Shown: positions 9,119 to 19,338, counted from the first letter of the stretch. The stretch: 64,000 bases of DNA from Rhodospirillales bacterium (GCA_028291345.1 JAQGIF010000260.1:1-64000); one strand, 5' to 3'. Notes: generated by a model from the letters alone, not told the origin. A program made the numbers and translations.

Positions 9119-10054
9119 TCAGACCATTACGGCCGCACGTGCCGCCATTATCTGCAACCCATCCTCAAGAAGGGTGTTCGCCTCGAACCCCAGACCGTTC
9201 CGCGCCAACGAGGGGCTGCCGAGCGAGGCCCGTATGTCTCCGACGCGCCCCTCCGCGAAGGCGATGGCGGGTTCGCGTGCAAAGACCCGTCCGACAGCTG
9301 CCGCCAGTTCGAGAAGCGATGTCGTTCGGCCGGTGCATATGTTGAACACGGCCGTCTGTGCCATTTCCTGCCGCATGGCTGCCAACAGGGCATCGACGAC
9401 GTCGCCGACATAGATAAAGTCGCGTGTCTGCCCGCCATCGCCGAAGATGGTGATGCCCTGCCCCCTCCCGATACGGTTGAAGAAGATCGAGATCACACCG
9501 GAATAGGGCGAGCCGGGATCTTGGCGCGGCCCGTAGACATTGAAGAAGCGGCAGCCTGCCGTGCGAACCCCATGCACTTGGCCGGCGACCCGCGCATGCA
9601 GTTCGCAGCCGAGTTTGTCCGCGCCATAGGCCGACAAGGGTTGCGTCGGCGCGGTCTCGGCCAGCGGCATCCGGATGGAGTCGCCATAGACAGCCGCTGA
9701 CGAGGCATAGACGACCGGCACCGTCCGATTAGGCTTCGCACGACGCGCGGCATCGAAGATCGTGATCGTGCCGGTCAGGTTTGTGCGGTGGGTGCCCAAC
9801 CAGTCCTGATTACCCAACTGAACCGAGGCGATCGCCGCGAGGTGAAAGCAGCCGTCGACATTCTCCATCGCCCCGGCAACACAGGCGGCATCGGCAACAT
9901 CGCCGACGATCAGGTCGGCCGCAGGATCGAGGTTCCTGGGCTTGCCGGTGGAAAGGTCATCCAGCACCCGAACTCGGTCGCCGCACGCCAGTAGAGCATC
10001 GACGAGATGCGAGCCGATAAAGCCCGCGCCGCCGGTGACGAGATAAAGTGCCAT
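9119..10054 (-). CDS. NAD-dependent epimerase/dehydratase (extended SDR)
   Basis: This is a nucleotide-sugar modifying enzyme of the GalE/UDP-sugar epimerase type. The Rossmann motif GGAGFIGSH is at the N-terminus. The catalytic serine region is VVYASSAAVYGDS, the YxxxK pair is in SAYGADKLG, and the substrate loop is FFNVYGPRQDP. The start at ATG 10054 places the Rossmann fold at residue 2, as is normal, and the frame open to 10132 overlaps the mutS start region. The gene stands alone and divergent from mutS. The exact sugar cannot be told; a role in polysaccharide or lipopolysaccharide precursor synthesis is inferred from the family. Confidence 0.88.
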   Translation of the reverse strand: MALYLVTGGAGFIGSHLVDALLACGDRVRVLDDLSTGKPRNLDPAADLIVGDVADAACVAGAMENVDGCFHLAAIASVQLGNQDWLGTHRTNLTGTITIFDAARRAKPNRTVPVVYASSAAVYGDSIRMPLAETAPTQPLSAYGADKLGCELHARVAGQVHGVRTAGCRFFNVYGPRQDPGSPYSGVISIFFNRIGRGQGITIFGDGGQTRDFIYVGDVVDALLAAMRQEMAQTAVFNICTGRTTSLLELAAAVGRVFAREPAIAFAEGRVGDIRASLGSPSLARNGLGFEANTLLEDGLQIMAARAAVMV

Positions 10055-10122
10055 GACCTGACTCCCATGGTCGGGACGTTCTGATAAGACAGTGAAGTCC
10101 GACACCCCGAATCCGAGGAAGC

Positions 10123-12795
10123 ATGCCGCCAAATCATCCTGAGGAACAGCCGCTAACGCTGCAGCCCCCCTCGCCGATGATGGTGCAGTACCTCTCCATC
10201 AAGGCCGCGCACCCCGATTGCCTGCTGTTCTATCGGATGGGCGATTTCTACGAAATGTTCTTCGACGATGCCCGCGCCGCCGCCGCCGCGCTGGATATCG
10301 CGCTGACCAAGCGCGGGCTGCATCAGGGCAAGGACATCCCGATGTGCGGTGTGCCGGTTTCGAACCACGAGGTCTATCTCTCGCGCCTGATCCGCAAGGG
10401 TTTCAAGGTAGCTTTGTGCGAGCAGATCGAGGACCCAGCCGAGGCGCGCAAGCGCGGCGGCAAGTCGGTGGTGAAGCGCGACATCGTCCGTATCATCACG
10501 CCGGGCACGCTGACCGAGGATCATCTACTGGAGCCGAGACGGGCCAATTATCTAGCGGCATTGGCGGAGGTAGGGGGCGGCATCGGCGTCGCGTGGTTCG
10601 ACCTGTCAACCGGCGAGCTGTGGCTGCAGGCGGTGGGCGAAAATGCGTTAGGCGCGACTCTCGCCCGCATCGATCCGGGCGAGCTGCTGGTGCCGGAAAA
10701 ACTGATCCAGCGCCCGAACTTGTTCGACAGCTTCCAACCTTTCAAGGCGCGGCTGAGCGTCGAACCTGACGCCCGGTTCGACAGCGAGAACGGACGCAGG
10801 CGGCTGGCGGCAATGTATTCGGTCGAGACGTTGGACGGTTTCGGGCGCTTCGGTCGGGCTGAGATCGCTGCCGCGGGCGCACTGGCCGGTTATATCGAGC
10901 TGACCCAAAAAGGCCGCGTACCGCCGTTGCAACCGCCGCGCCGGCTGGCCGAGGACGGCGTGCTGGAGATCGATCCCGCCACCCGCCGCAATCTCGAACT
11001 GACTCGCACACTATCGGGCGAGCGCCAGGGCAGCCTCTTGTCCGCGATCGACCAGACCGTCACCGCTGCGGGCGCGCGGCTGCTCGCCTCCAACCTGTCC
11101 GCGGCGCTGACCGATCCGCTGGAGATCGAAGCGCGGCTGGACACCGTCGGCTTTTTCCATGCACAGCGGAGCTTGATCGACGCCGTACGGCGCATCCTGG
11201 CCGCCGCGCCCGATGTCGAGCGCGCGCTGGGGCGGCTGGGGCTGGGCCGTGGGGGGCCACGTGAGTTGGGTTCAATCCGTGAGGGTATCGTCGCCGCCGA
11301 CCAGTTGCGTAACGCCCTGCCCGACGGGCTGCCGCCTGCGTTGGATGAAGCCAAAAGCGCCCTGGTGCCGCTGGATACGCTGGTCGATCGGCTGGCGCGA
11401 GCACTAAAGTCCGAAGTGCCGCTGATGGCGCGGGACGGCAATTTCATTGCCACCGGCTATTCGCCGGAGTTGGACGAACAACGGACGCTGCGCGACGACG
11501 GACGGCGGCTGATCGCCGAGATGCAGGCGCGCTATGCCGCCGAGAGCGGCGTCGGCACCTTGAAGATCAAGCACAATCAGGTAATCGGCTATCATATCGA
11601 GGTGACGGCAACCCATGCCGAGCGCATGGCTACAGCGCCGGAGGGTCCGTTCATCCATCGCCAGACGCTGGGCACCGCCGTGCGCTTTACCACGGTCGCG
11701 CTGGCCGAACTGGATCGCGGCATCGCCGAGGCGGCCGACCGGGCGCTGGCAATCGAGCTGGCGATCTTTCAGGACCTGGTAGCGGAGGTCACAGGGCGAG
11801 CCCAGGCGATCGGCGGGATCGCGCGCGGCATGGCGGCGATCGACCTTTCGACGGCGCTAGCACTGCTGGCGGTCGAACGCGGTTATGTGCGCCCCACTTT
11901 GGATCGTTCGACCGACTTTCGGATAACCGGTGGGCGTCATCCAGTGATCGAGGCGACACTGGCGGCATCGGCCGAGGGTGGCGGTTTCGTCGCCAACGAC
12001 TGCGCTCTGCATATCGACGACCGGCTGTGGTTGCTGACCGGCCCGAACATGGCTGGCAAATCGACGTTCTTGCGCCAGAATGCGCTGATCGCGATCATGG
12101 CGCAGATGGGCAGCTTCGTCCCCGCCGAGAGCGCTCGGCTCGGTGTCGTCGACAGGCTGTTCAGCCGCGTCGGCGCCGCCGACGATCTGGCCAGCGGCCG
12201 TTCGACCTTCATGGTCGAGATGGTGGAGACGGCGGCGATCCTTAATCAGGCGACGCCGCGATCCCTGGTAATATTGGACGAGATCGGGCGCGGCACCGCG
12301 ACCTATGACGGGCTGTCGATCGCCTGGGCAACTGTCGAGCATTTGCACGACCAGGTGCGCTGCCGCGCCCTGTTCGCCACCCACTATCATGAGCTCACCG
12401 CCCTGGATCGGTCGCTGGCGGCGCTGTCATGTCATACGATGTCCATCAAGGAATGGCAGGGGGATATCGTCTTCCTTCACACCGTGGTGCCGGGCGTCGC
12501 CGAGAAGTCTTACGGCATCCATGTCGCTCGGCTGGCAGGACTGCCGAGCCCGGTGATCCGGCGGGCAGAGGCGGTGCTGCATCTGATCGAAACCAGCAGC
12601 AATTCAAGCTCGCTGAAGCGCCCGGTCGACGACCTGCCGTTGTTCAGCGCAGCGCCACCAGTCCCACGTGTCTCAGTCAAGGAGCCGTCGCCGCTAGAGC
12701 CCTTGATTAACGTGCTGGCGGACACCGATCCCGATGCGCTGACGCCGCGCGATGCGCTGGAACTCCTTTACCGGCTACGGCGGATGCTACCCTGA
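10123..12795 (+). CDS. mutS: DNA mismatch repair ATPase MutS
   Basis: This 890-residue protein recognises mispaired bases and starts mismatch repair with MutL. The N-terminal mismatch-binding domain has the FYEMF motif ([12 protein letters not shown]), whose Phe stacks on the mismatch. The connector, lever and clamp domains follow. The ATPase has Walker [14 protein letters not shown] (about residue 641), Walker [17 protein letters not shown] and the ATHYHEL loop. The C-terminal tail is normal for full-length MutS. It is followed convergently by an MFS gene only one base away. In several alphaproteobacteria mutS neighbours glnD; here glnD lies 10 kb further. Confidence 0.98.
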   Translation: MPPNHPEEQPLTLQPPSPMMVQYLSIKAAHPDCLLFYRMGDFYEMFFDDARAAAAALDIALTKRGLHQGKDIPMCGVPVSNHEVYLSRLIRKGFKVALCEQIEDPAEARKRGGKSVVKRDIVRIITPGTLTEDHLLEPRRANYLAALAEVGGGIGVAWFDLSTGELWLQAVGENALGATLARIDPGELLVPEKLIQRPNLFDSFQPFKARLSVEPDARFDSENGRRRLAAMYSVETLDGFGRFGRAEIAAAGALAGYIELTQKGRVPPLQPPRRLAEDGVLEIDPATRRNLELTRTLSGERQGSLLSAIDQTVTAAGARLLASNLSAALTDPLEIEARLDTVGFFHAQRSLIDAVRRILAAAPDVERALGRLGLGRGGPRELGSIREGIVAADQLRNALPDGLPPALDEAKSALVPLDTLVDRLARALKSEVPLMARDGNFIATGYSPELDEQRTLRDDGRRLIAEMQARYAAESGVGTLKIKHNQVIGYHIEVTATHAERMATAPEGPFIHRQTLGTAVRFTTVALAELDRGIAEAADRALAIELAIFQDLVAEVTGRAQAIGGIARGMAAIDLSTALALLAVERGYVRPTLDRSTDFRITGGRHPVIEATLAASAEGGGFVANDCALHIDDRLWLLTGPNMAGKSTFLRQNALIAIMAQMGSFVPAESARLGVVDRLFSRVGAADDLASGRSTFMVEMVETAAILNQATPRSLVILDEIGRGTATYDGLSIAWATVEHLHDQVRCRALFATHYHELTALDRSLAALSCHTMSIKEWQGDIVFLHTVVPGVAEKSYGIHVARLAGLPSPVIRRAEAVLHLIETSSNSSSLKRPVDDLPLFSAAPPVPRVSVKEPSPLEPLINVLADTDPDALTPRDALELLYRLRRMLP

Positions 12796-12796
12796 C

Positions 12797-14062
12797 CTAC
12801 TCCGCCGGAACCGTCATGGCCGATAGTTGCGCCTCGGCCTTTTCCCGGCGCGTCAGCAGCGTATTCAGCCGATAGACCAAGAACGGGAATATCCAGCTGA
12901 CCGCGATGGTAACGGTGGCGAAGCGGTTGACCCCCGTCAGCTTGCCATCGGGCGTGCTGCCCAGCAGCACTGGAATCGCCATGGCGCTTAGCCCCATCGA
13001 CATCGACTGGATCGATGAGGCAAGCGCCTGGAAGCCCGCCCGCTCGCTCGGCTTCGGGATGCGCGTAATGATGGTCTGGCCGACCACGAGCCGACCGGAT
13101 GTCGTGATGAAGAAAAGCGCGAAGACCGCGATCCAGGGCAGGCCGGGGTTAAACCCCATATAGGCCATCAGAATCGCAATCGTGAGCAGGACGGTCGAAA
13201 CCACCGACACGATGCCCGGCCCGACATTGTCGATAGCTTGGCCGACCACGCGCGCCGCGGCGATGTTGGTCAAGCCACCGATGAGATAGAGCGCCGACAG
13301 CTGCGTGCTGGGATATCCTAGGTTGTTCACAAGGAACACGGCCATGATGGCGGTAATCGCGACCAGCGGCACGATACCCGTCAGTTGCGATCCGTAGGCG
13401 AGCAGGCAGATGGGACGAGACAGGAGCCCGCCAAGCAGCCGCAGACGCTGGCGAATAGCGAAGCTGGTTGCGTTTTCCAAATGCGCCCGTTGTGGCGGCA
13501 GGTTATAGGCGACCCAGACCGCGAGCGTGGAGCCGACAAGGGCGATCGCGAAGAACGGATAACGCCAGGAGTTAAAGAGATCCGCGATCTCAAGGCCGGC
13601 CGGGATGCCGATGATCTGTGCCAGCGCCCCGAAACCAGCGATCGAGCCCAAAGCGCGGCCCCGCCGTTCAAGCGGGACATTGTCGATGATGATGGCAACC
13701 GAGAAGGCGTTGGCCGGACCGGCGAAAATCCCGGTCAGCATCCTGGCAGCCAAGAGGAGATGCTCGTTCGGCGCAAGCGCGGTCGCCAGCAGACCGGTCA
13801 CCACACCCAACATACCGACGAACAACCCCTTCCGGCGATCGAACCGGTCGAGATAGAGCGTGCCCAGGAATCCGCTGACCGAGGCGGCGATCATATAGAC
13901 GCCCATGATCGGCCCAATACCCTGGGCCGGGATGCCGAGATCGTGCGCCAGCATCGGCGCCAGCGACGTTACCATGGAAAACACCATGCCCGACACGAAG
14001 GAGACGGAACCGCACAATATGACCAGACGCCGTTCCGGTGAGCCGAAGAGATTCACGCGCAT
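12797..14062 (-). CDS. MFS transporter 1 of the COQ4 operon
   Basis: This 421-residue inner-membrane protein has about 12 hydrophobic segments and the MFS loop signature after segment 2 (GTLYLDRFDRRKG). It is clearly a paralogue of the next MFS gene: both start with LFGSPERRLVILCG and share the VPLVAIT and SGRLVVGQTI blocks. It is the last gene of a four-gene minus-strand operon with two COQ4-family genes. It lacks the roughly 30-residue insertion found in its partner. The substrate is unknown; an organic molecule handled by the COQ4-family proteins is a guess from context. Confidence 0.88.
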   Translation of the reverse strand: MRVNLFGSPERRLVILCGSVSFVSGMVFSMVTSLAPMLAHDLGIPAQGIGPIMGVYMIAASVSGFLGTLYLDRFDRRKGLFVGMLGVVTGLLATALAPNEHLLLAARMLTGIFAGPANAFSVAIIIDNVPLERRGRALGSIAGFGALAQIIGIPAGLEIADLFNSWRYPFFAIALVGSTLAVWVAYNLPPQRAHLENATSFAIRQRLRLLGGLLSRPICLLAYGSQLTGIVPLVAITAIMAVFLVNNLGYPSTQLSALYLIGGLTNIAAARVVGQAIDNVGPGIVSVVSTVLLTIAILMAYMGFNPGLPWIAVFALFFITTSGRLVVGQTIITRIPKPSERAGFQALASSIQSMSMGLSAMAIPVLLGSTPDGKLTGVNRFATVTIAVSWIFPFLVYRLNTLLTRREKAEAQLSAMTVPAE

Positions 14063-14189
14063 ATTCTTGTTGGCCCGATCTCTTTGGTTTGGCGGGCCTC
14101 TGCAATCGAAAGCTCCGGTGAAGTGAAGTCAAGAGGGCCAAGCGCGCGCCACGAGCAACACGTCATCGCCCCGCCTACGCGGCGATCGG

Positions 14190-15545
14190 TCACTCCGCAG
14201 GAACGGCGATGGCAGCGGGGAGGGCCGCCCTGTCGCGGCGGTTCAGCAGCATGTCGAGCAGATAGACAAGCGGCGGAAAAATCCAGGTGACGACCAGGAC
14301 CCCGTAGCAGAAAAACTCGAGACCAGTGAGCTTGCCTTCCGCCGTGCTGCCCAGCAGCTTGGGGATCGCCAGTGCGCTGAGCGCCATGGTCAGCGACTGG
14401 ATCGCCGAACTGAGCGATTGGAAGCCGGCCCGCTCCTCAGGCCTGGGAATGCGCATCGTAATTGTCTGGCCGACCACAAGACGCCCGGAACTGGTAATGA
14501 AGAACAGCGCGAATACGGCAACGACGGGGAGGAGCTCCGGATAGAAGCCGAAGGCCTGCAGTTTTGCCCATAGCGGTGCCAACCGGCCTTGCAGCGCGTT
14601 ATGGATCGCCGCCTCCACAGCCAGAATGAGGCCGTAGCCGAGCCCCAGATAGCCGGTGGCGACCGCCAAACTGAGCGCGGCCGCAGAACCCAAAGACACG
14701 GTTCCGGGCCCAAAATTATCGATCGCGCGGCCGATATATCTGGCGATGATAACATTGGCACCCCCGCCGATCACATAGAGCATGATCAATGCGCCTTGCG
14801 GATAGCCCAGATTATTAACCAGGAAGATCGACATGATCGTCGTGATCGCGACCAGCGGCACGATCCCGGTCATCTGCAAGCCGAACGCAACCACGCAGTC
14901 AAAGCGCGCGAACAGACGACCCATTCCCCGCAGCCGCTCGACTATGGCGAAGCTGCTTGCGCCCTCGAGATGCGCCCGTTGGGCCGGTAGATTGGCGATC
15001 ACCAGAACCGTCAGGGCCGCGCCTACCAGGGCCGAGGCAAAGAACGGGTCACGCCAACTGCCGAATGTCTGGGCGACGATCAGGCCGGCGGGAAGACCTA
15101 TGATCTGCGCCAGCGCGCCGAACGCAGCCACCGTTCCCAGGGCGCTGCCCCGCCTTTTGCCCGGAACGTTATCGACGATGATGGCGATCGACAGCGCGTT
15201 CGACGGGCCGGCGAAGATGCCCGACAGCACCCGCGCCGCGATCAGCAGCGGCAGGTTGGGCGCGAGCCCCGTCATCAGCAGTCCGATGACAACGCCGACA
15301 AGGGCGACCGCCAGCGCCTTGCGGCGGTCGAACCGGTCGAGATAGAGCGTGCCCACAAACCCGCTGATCGCCGAAGCCAGCATATAGCTGCCCATGATGC
15401 TGCCGATCGATTGCGCCGGTATGGCGAGGTCGCGCGAGAACATCGGCGCCAAAGCGCCCACCATCGAGAACACGATCCCCGAAAGAAACGCGACCAGACC
15501 ACATAGAATCACCAATCGCCGCTCGGGCGAGCCGAATAACGTCAC
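14190..15545 (-). CDS. MFS transporter 2 of the COQ4 operon
   Basis: This 451-residue major facilitator has about 12 membrane segments and the loop motif GTLYLDRFDRRKA. It shares long identical blocks with the downstream transporter, so the pair arose by tandem duplication. The extra length is an insertion in the second half (about NALQGRLAPLWAKLQAFGFY), between the equivalents of segments that are joined directly in MFS 1. It starts 34 bases after the preceding COQ4 gene and is separated from MFS 1 by 127 bases. The two might act on related substrates or as importer and exporter; this is inference. Confidence 0.88.
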   Translation of the reverse strand: MTLFGSPERRLVILCGLVAFLSGIVFSMVGALAPMFSRDLAIPAQSIGSIMGSYMLASAISGFVGTLYLDRFDRRKALAVALVGVVIGLLMTGLAPNLPLLIAARVLSGIFAGPSNALSIAIIVDNVPGKRRGSALGTVAAFGALAQIIGLPAGLIVAQTFGSWRDPFFASALVGAALTVLVIANLPAQRAHLEGASSFAIVERLRGMGRLFARFDCVVAFGLQMTGIVPLVAITTIMSIFLVNNLGYPQGALIMLYVIGGGANVIIARYIGRAIDNFGPGTVSLGSAAALSLAVATGYLGLGYGLILAVEAAIHNALQGRLAPLWAKLQAFGFYPELLPVVAVFALFFITSSGRLVVGQTITMRIPRPEERAGFQSLSSAIQSLTMALSALAIPKLLGSTAEGKLTGLEFFCYGVLVVTWIFPPLVYLLDMLLNRRDRAALPAAIAVPAE

Positions 15546-15578
15546 GCTGTTTCCCTCAGATTTTTTCTTATGCCGCCG

Positions 15579-16430
15579 TCAGCTTCGGCTGGCGTCGTTC
15601 GTCCATTCCCAGGTGCCGGGCGGCGGGGCGTCAAGGATATTGAGGGCGCGCCGAATGTCCTCGATCGTCCAATCGAGATAGGAGCGCCAGTCATTGATCA
15701 GCAGCGGGCGGCTCATGCCCTCTGCCATCTTCACGCCGATCGCGACGGCCTTCAGATACTCGCTCATCAAGTGCGGCGAATGCAGATTGATCTTCATGAC
15801 GCCGGTCGACATCAGGAAGCCCGACATGCGGGTCAGTTCGCAGGCAAGTTCGGGCGAAAAATAGTCGTAATTGCATTTCAGGTTGCAGGCGATCAGCGCG
15901 TGCTCGCCGATCAGGTTCGGACCCAGGCCGCTGACGATATGCTCGATATCGTGCGAGACGACTTTCTGCTTCGCCAGATATTTATAGTCGCTGATCGGCT
16001 GCAGACCGCGCTTGGAATGATTGAGGTCAAAGCCATTGGTGAACAGATAGTTATGGACGATTCCGCCCAGCGAATCCGGCGCATAGCCTTCCAGGTCACC
16101 CAGTGTGAAATCCGACAGCGAGCGGGCATCGAGCCAGGCGGCGAATTCCGGATTCTTTCCCTTTTCGCGGGCGACCAGCACCTCGATCTCATCGTCGCTG
16201 GTCAATTCGGCGAGGGCCATCGCCGCCTGATGCACCATATAGGTCGCCGGTACGTCGAGACCGTCGCGGCGAAGCCCCTCTTGGGCATAGACGTCGCGCA
16301 TCCGCGCGCTGTTCAGGAACTTGGACGAAGTGATCAGCACGCTGCCATATTCGCTCAGCGGCCTAGCTTCGCCCTCCATATATTTGCGGTCCAGCTCTTG
16401 GTAGTCGGGTTTCCCCATGTCTCCAGCCAT
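15579..16430 (-). CDS. COQ4-family protein A
   Basis: This 283-residue protein carries the complete COQ4 metal motif HDxxHx11E: His160, Asp161, His164 and Glu176, in SHDIEHIVSGLGPN. In ubiquinone synthesis COQ4 acts on ring C1 of the quinone precursor; bacterial family members outside quinone loci are largely unstudied. The start at ATG 16430 follows GGAGGATAGA and gives exactly the same N-terminus (MAGDMGKPDY) and length as its neighbour. The two COQ4 genes are separated by 29 bases, and two MFS genes follow. Context suggests action on a transported compound rather than ubiquinone synthesis, but this is unproven. Confidence 0.82.
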   Translation of the reverse strand: MAGDMGKPDYQELDRKYMEGEARPLSEYGSVLITSSKFLNSARMRDVYAQEGLRRDGLDVPATYMVHQAAMALAELTSDDEIEVLVAREKGKNPEFAAWLDARSLSDFTLGDLEGYAPDSLGGIVHNYLFTNGFDLNHSKRGLQPISDYKYLAKQKVVSHDIEHIVSGLGPNLIGEHALIACNLKCNYDYFSPELACELTRMSGFLMSTGVMKINLHSPHLMSEYLKAVAIGVKMAEGMSRPLLINDWRSYLDWTIEDIRRALNILDAPPPGTWEWTNDASRS

Positions 16431-16459
16431 TCTATCCTCCTCAAGTGAAAATTGGCGCG

Positions 16460-17311
16460 CTAACCGCGGCGCGCCTGGTTGGTCCAGTCCCAGGTTCCCG
16501 CCGGCGGCGAGTTCAGGATGTTCAGGTCCTTGCGGATGTCCGCGATCGTCCAGTCGAGATAGCCGCGCCAATCGGCGATCAGAAGCGGCCTGGTCATTCC
16601 CTGCCCCATCTCGATGCCGATACGGTCGGCGTTTAGCTTTTCGCTCATCAGCGCCGGGTAATGGAGGTTCGTCTTCATCACGCCAGTGGACAGAAGGAAA
16701 CCCGACATGCGGGTCATCTCGCTGGCGAATTCGGGCGAGAAGAATTTGTAGAAAGTCGCCAGGTTACAGCAGATCAGGGCATATTCGCCCAGCGGGTTGG
16801 GGAGAAGGCCCGTGACGATATGTTCGATATCGTGCCCGACCACACGCTGCTTCTGCATGTAGGTGTAGTCGCTGGTCGGCTGCAGCCCTCGTTTGGAGTG
16901 GTTGAGGTCGAAACCAGTGCGGGTGAGGTATTCATGGATGATGCCGCCCAAACTGTCCGGCTTATGTTCGGCCAACTCGGCAACCGTGAAATCGGAGAGC
17001 GACCTCTTATCGAGCCACGCGCCGAATTCGGGATATAGCGACTTTTCCTTGATCATCAGCGCCTCGACCTCGGCATCGTCGGTTAGCTCGGCGAAGGTCA
17101 TCGCCGCCTGATGGACCATATAGGTCGGCGGCACATCGTGCCCGGCCTTGCGCAGCCCCTCCTGGGCGTAGACGTCCCGCATCCGGGCGCTGTTCAGGAA
17201 CTTCGACGAGGTCGTCAGGACGCTGCCATACTCGCTCAACGGGCGAGCCTTGCCTTCCATATATTCGCGGTCAAGTTTCTCATAATCGGGCTTGCCCATA
17301 TCGCCGGCCAT
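16460..17311 (-). CDS. COQ4-family protein B
   Basis: This is the first gene of the operon and a tandem paralogue of the next gene: 283 residues, identical in length, with the same start MAGDMGKPDY. The metal motif is intact (GHDIEHIVTGLLPNPLGEY; His160, Asp161, His164, Glu176). Other shared blocks include SKFLNSARMRDVYAQEGLR and GFDLNHSKRGLQP. ATG 17311 has GGAGGAAGCG just upstream; a longer frame from GTG 17365 is unlikely because the paralogue lacks such an extension. The gene is divergent from the epoxide-hydrolase-like gene, with a 155-base shared promoter region. The two copies may form a hetero-oligomer. Confidence 0.82.
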   Translation of the reverse strand: MAGDMGKPDYEKLDREYMEGKARPLSEYGSVLTTSSKFLNSARMRDVYAQEGLRKAGHDVPPTYMVHQAAMTFAELTDDAEVEALMIKEKSLYPEFGAWLDKRSLSDFTVAELAEHKPDSLGGIIHEYLTRTGFDLNHSKRGLQPTSDYTYMQKQRVVGHDIEHIVTGLLPNPLGEYALICCNLATFYKFFSPEFASEMTRMSGFLLSTGVMKTNLHYPALMSEKLNADRIGIEMGQGMTRPLLIADWRGYLDWTIADIRKDLNILNSPPAGTWDWTNQARRG

Positions 17312-17466
17312 CGCTTCCTCCACCATTTGGCGCCGATCTTCATCGGGGCTGTAGCTTAACGCCACTTACATCAAATAATGAAATATTTCCGCAACCTGCG
17401 ATAGGCAACCCACGAATGGACTATTAGGATGGCTGGCATTTAATAAAACCGATTTGGGAGGCGGAT

Positions 17467-18531
17467 ATGCGGTATGTGCGGTTTGTGGCGGCGGCGCTGT
17501 TGACGTCATCCTGTCTGGGTTTCGCAGCGCGAGGGTCCGAGCCGCCAACCGCCTCACCCGGCGTCACGGGAGCGCTGAAGGAAGATTATGTCGAGGCCAA
17601 CGGCATCCGCATGCATTATGTCCATGCCGGCGAAGGGCCGATGATCCTGTTCCTGCATGGCTATCCATCTTTCTGGTATCAGTGGAAAGACCAGCTGAAC
17701 GAGTTCGGCAAGGACCATTTCGCCGTCGCACCCGACCTGCGCGGCTATAACCTGACCAGCATTCCGACCGACGTGAACCAGTACAAGATGAAACTGCTGG
17801 TCAAGGACATTCATGATTTCGCCGAGAAGGTCGCGCCCAAAGGCAAGAAGTTCGTACTGGTCGGGCATGACTGGGGCGGCCTGCTGGCCTGGACTTTCGC
17901 GATGTATCACCCGGAGATGCTGGAGAAGCTAGTCATCATCAACGCCCCTCATCCCTTCATCTTCGAGCGGGAGATGAAGGAGAGCCCGATCCAGCGCTGG
18001 GGCAGCAGCTATACCTTCGCCTTCAATAATTTTGACGGGTACAAATGGGACGAAAGACTGTCGGCCAATGATTTCGCCGGCCTGACCCAGGGTATATTGG
18101 GCGAGCAGATCAAGAGCGGCCGATATATCGATGCCGACGTGGCCGCCTGGAAGAAGGCGTGGAGCGTGCCGGGAGCGTTGAATGCCGGGCTGGATTATTA
18201 CCGCGCCAACCATCTGAATCCGCCCTTCAACGAGACGCATCCGGCGGATAAGGTGCCGACATCATGGTCGGCCAAGGAGGTGACAGAGGGCGCCAAGTCG
18301 ACCATCATCCACGTGCCGACCCTGGTGATTTGGGGCCTGCAGGATACGGCTCTGCAGCAGGGCAATCTGAGCGGAATGGAAAAACTGGTGCCGGACGTTC
18401 GCTTCCGGCTTTATCCCAAAGATTCCCACTGGGTCTCGATCGCGAAGTCGCAGGCGGTCAGTCAGGACATCCGGGACTTCATCGAGAGTAAGGACATGCC
18501 GCATGAAAGCGCGGAGAAGCCCGCGCACTGA
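17467..18531 (+). CDS. Exported alpha/beta hydrolase, epoxide-hydrolase type
   Basis: This 354-residue enzyme has the fold signatures of soluble epoxide hydrolases and haloalkane dehalogenases. The oxyanion motif is HGYP (residues 64-67), the nucleophile is Asp135 in GHDWGG, a charge-relay Asp is in WGLQDTAL and the His is in KDSHWV. The N-terminus is a signal peptide (RYVRFVAAALLTSSCLGFAA); Cys16 gives a weak lipobox, so a lipoprotein is possible. An exported enzyme of this family is less common than a cytoplasmic one. The ribosome binding site GGGAGGCGGAT precedes ATG 17467. It is divergent from the COQ4 operon and may act on the same compound before uptake. The substrate is unknown. Confidence 0.85.
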   Translation: MRYVRFVAAALLTSSCLGFAARGSEPPTASPGVTGALKEDYVEANGIRMHYVHAGEGPMILFLHGYPSFWYQWKDQLNEFGKDHFAVAPDLRGYNLTSIPTDVNQYKMKLLVKDIHDFAEKVAPKGKKFVLVGHDWGGLLAWTFAMYHPEMLEKLVIINAPHPFIFEREMKESPIQRWGSSYTFAFNNFDGYKWDERLSANDFAGLTQGILGEQIKSGRYIDADVAAWKKAWSVPGALNAGLDYYRANHLNPPFNETHPADKVPTSWSAKEVTEGAKSTIIHVPTLVIWGLQDTALQQGNLSGMEKLVPDVRFRLYPKDSHWVSIAKSQAVSQDIRDFIESKDMPHESAEKPAH

Positions 18532-18554
18532 AGGCCGGGGCGGTGGCGAGGCAG

Positions 18555-18897
18555 CTATCCGAAGAGTAGCTTTCCGATGGCCCCGCCGATTGCGCCGGCG
18601 ACCACCGAGGAAACGGTGCCCGGCAGCAACAGCATGGGAGGGGCGTCGCCGAGACCCACGCATAGCGCGATGCCCACCAGGGCGCAGAGGCCGCCGGAAA
18701 GCGCGCTGCCGTTAAGGTCGGACGACCAGCCGCCCCGCGCGAGACAGGCGAAGGCCAGCCCTGCGATCAGCGAGAAGCCAACGACCGCCGGTAGCGAATA
18801 AGCCCTTGATTGTTGAAGAATAATGGCCGCCGACCACCATCGTCAGCTGCAGGAGGAGGCCGATAACAGTGGCCGTCATAAGCGCGTTGCGATCCAT
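18555..18897 (-). pseudogene. Frameshifted small membrane protein
   Basis: The gene starts well, with ATG 18897 after a poly-G ribosome binding site and the sequence MDRNALMTATVIGLLLQLTM. It then runs out of hydrophobic character and stops at 18712. Moving by one base near 18790-18815 restores a long hydrophobic protein: VVGFSLIAGLAFACLARGGW, later GGLCALVGIALCVGLGD, then VVAGAIGGAIGKLLFG, ending in TAG at 18555-18557. The full span is 343 bases, one more than 114 codons, so one extra base explains the break. The repaired protein would be 113 residues with three or four membrane segments. It is either a pseudogene or an assembly error. Family unknown. Confidence 0.65.
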
Positions 18898-19008
18898 GGT
18901 TCCCCCCCTTTCAGTTGGAAGCGAAACCATATCGGGGAACGGCTTACAACGGCACTATTTGCCCTGCATGTCGCGCGACGAATACTGCGTCGCCCCGCGA
19001 CTGCGTCG

Positions 19009-19338
19009 TCAGTGAGCGTTGGCGATAATCGAGGCGATCAGGCCGGTGGCGGCGGCGGCGAGGATATAGTTGCCGTCGACCTCACGCCATTCATAGCCGC
19101 GCGGCGGGCGGCGCAGATGATGCTCGCGATAGTCGATATGCTGGCCGCGATTCCAATCCTCATGCGCCATGCGCTGGCCCCTCGCCCAGTGATGGCCTTG
19201 ATCGTGGTGATCACCGTTATCGCGCTGATTGCCATGGTCATAGTTGTCGTGGTGATCGTCGCGCGGGTCCGCCGAAGCGATACCGGCACTGCCCACCACA
19301 AGGGCGAGCGCCAATGTGGTCGCGAGAATGCGTTTCAT
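19009..19338 (-). CDS. RcnB-like periplasmic protein
   Basis: This secreted protein of about 109 residues has a signal peptide (MKRILATTLALALVVGSAG). A His/Asp/Arg-rich middle follows (DDHHDNYDHGNQRDNGDHHD). The C-terminus PPRGYEWREVDGNYILAAAA is the hallmark of the RcnB/YohN family. In E. coli, RcnB takes part in nickel and cobalt homeostasis in the periplasm; many alphaproteobacterial members have no known role. I placed the start at ATG 19338, after TGAGGAATCC. No metal transporter gene is adjacent, so a metal function is inferred only from family and histidine content. Confidence 0.8.
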   Translation of the reverse strand: MKRILATTLALALVVGSAGIASADPRDDHHDNYDHGNQRDNGDHHDQGHHWARGQRMAHEDWNRGQHIDYREHHLRRPPRGYEWREVDGNYILAAAATGLIASIIANAH

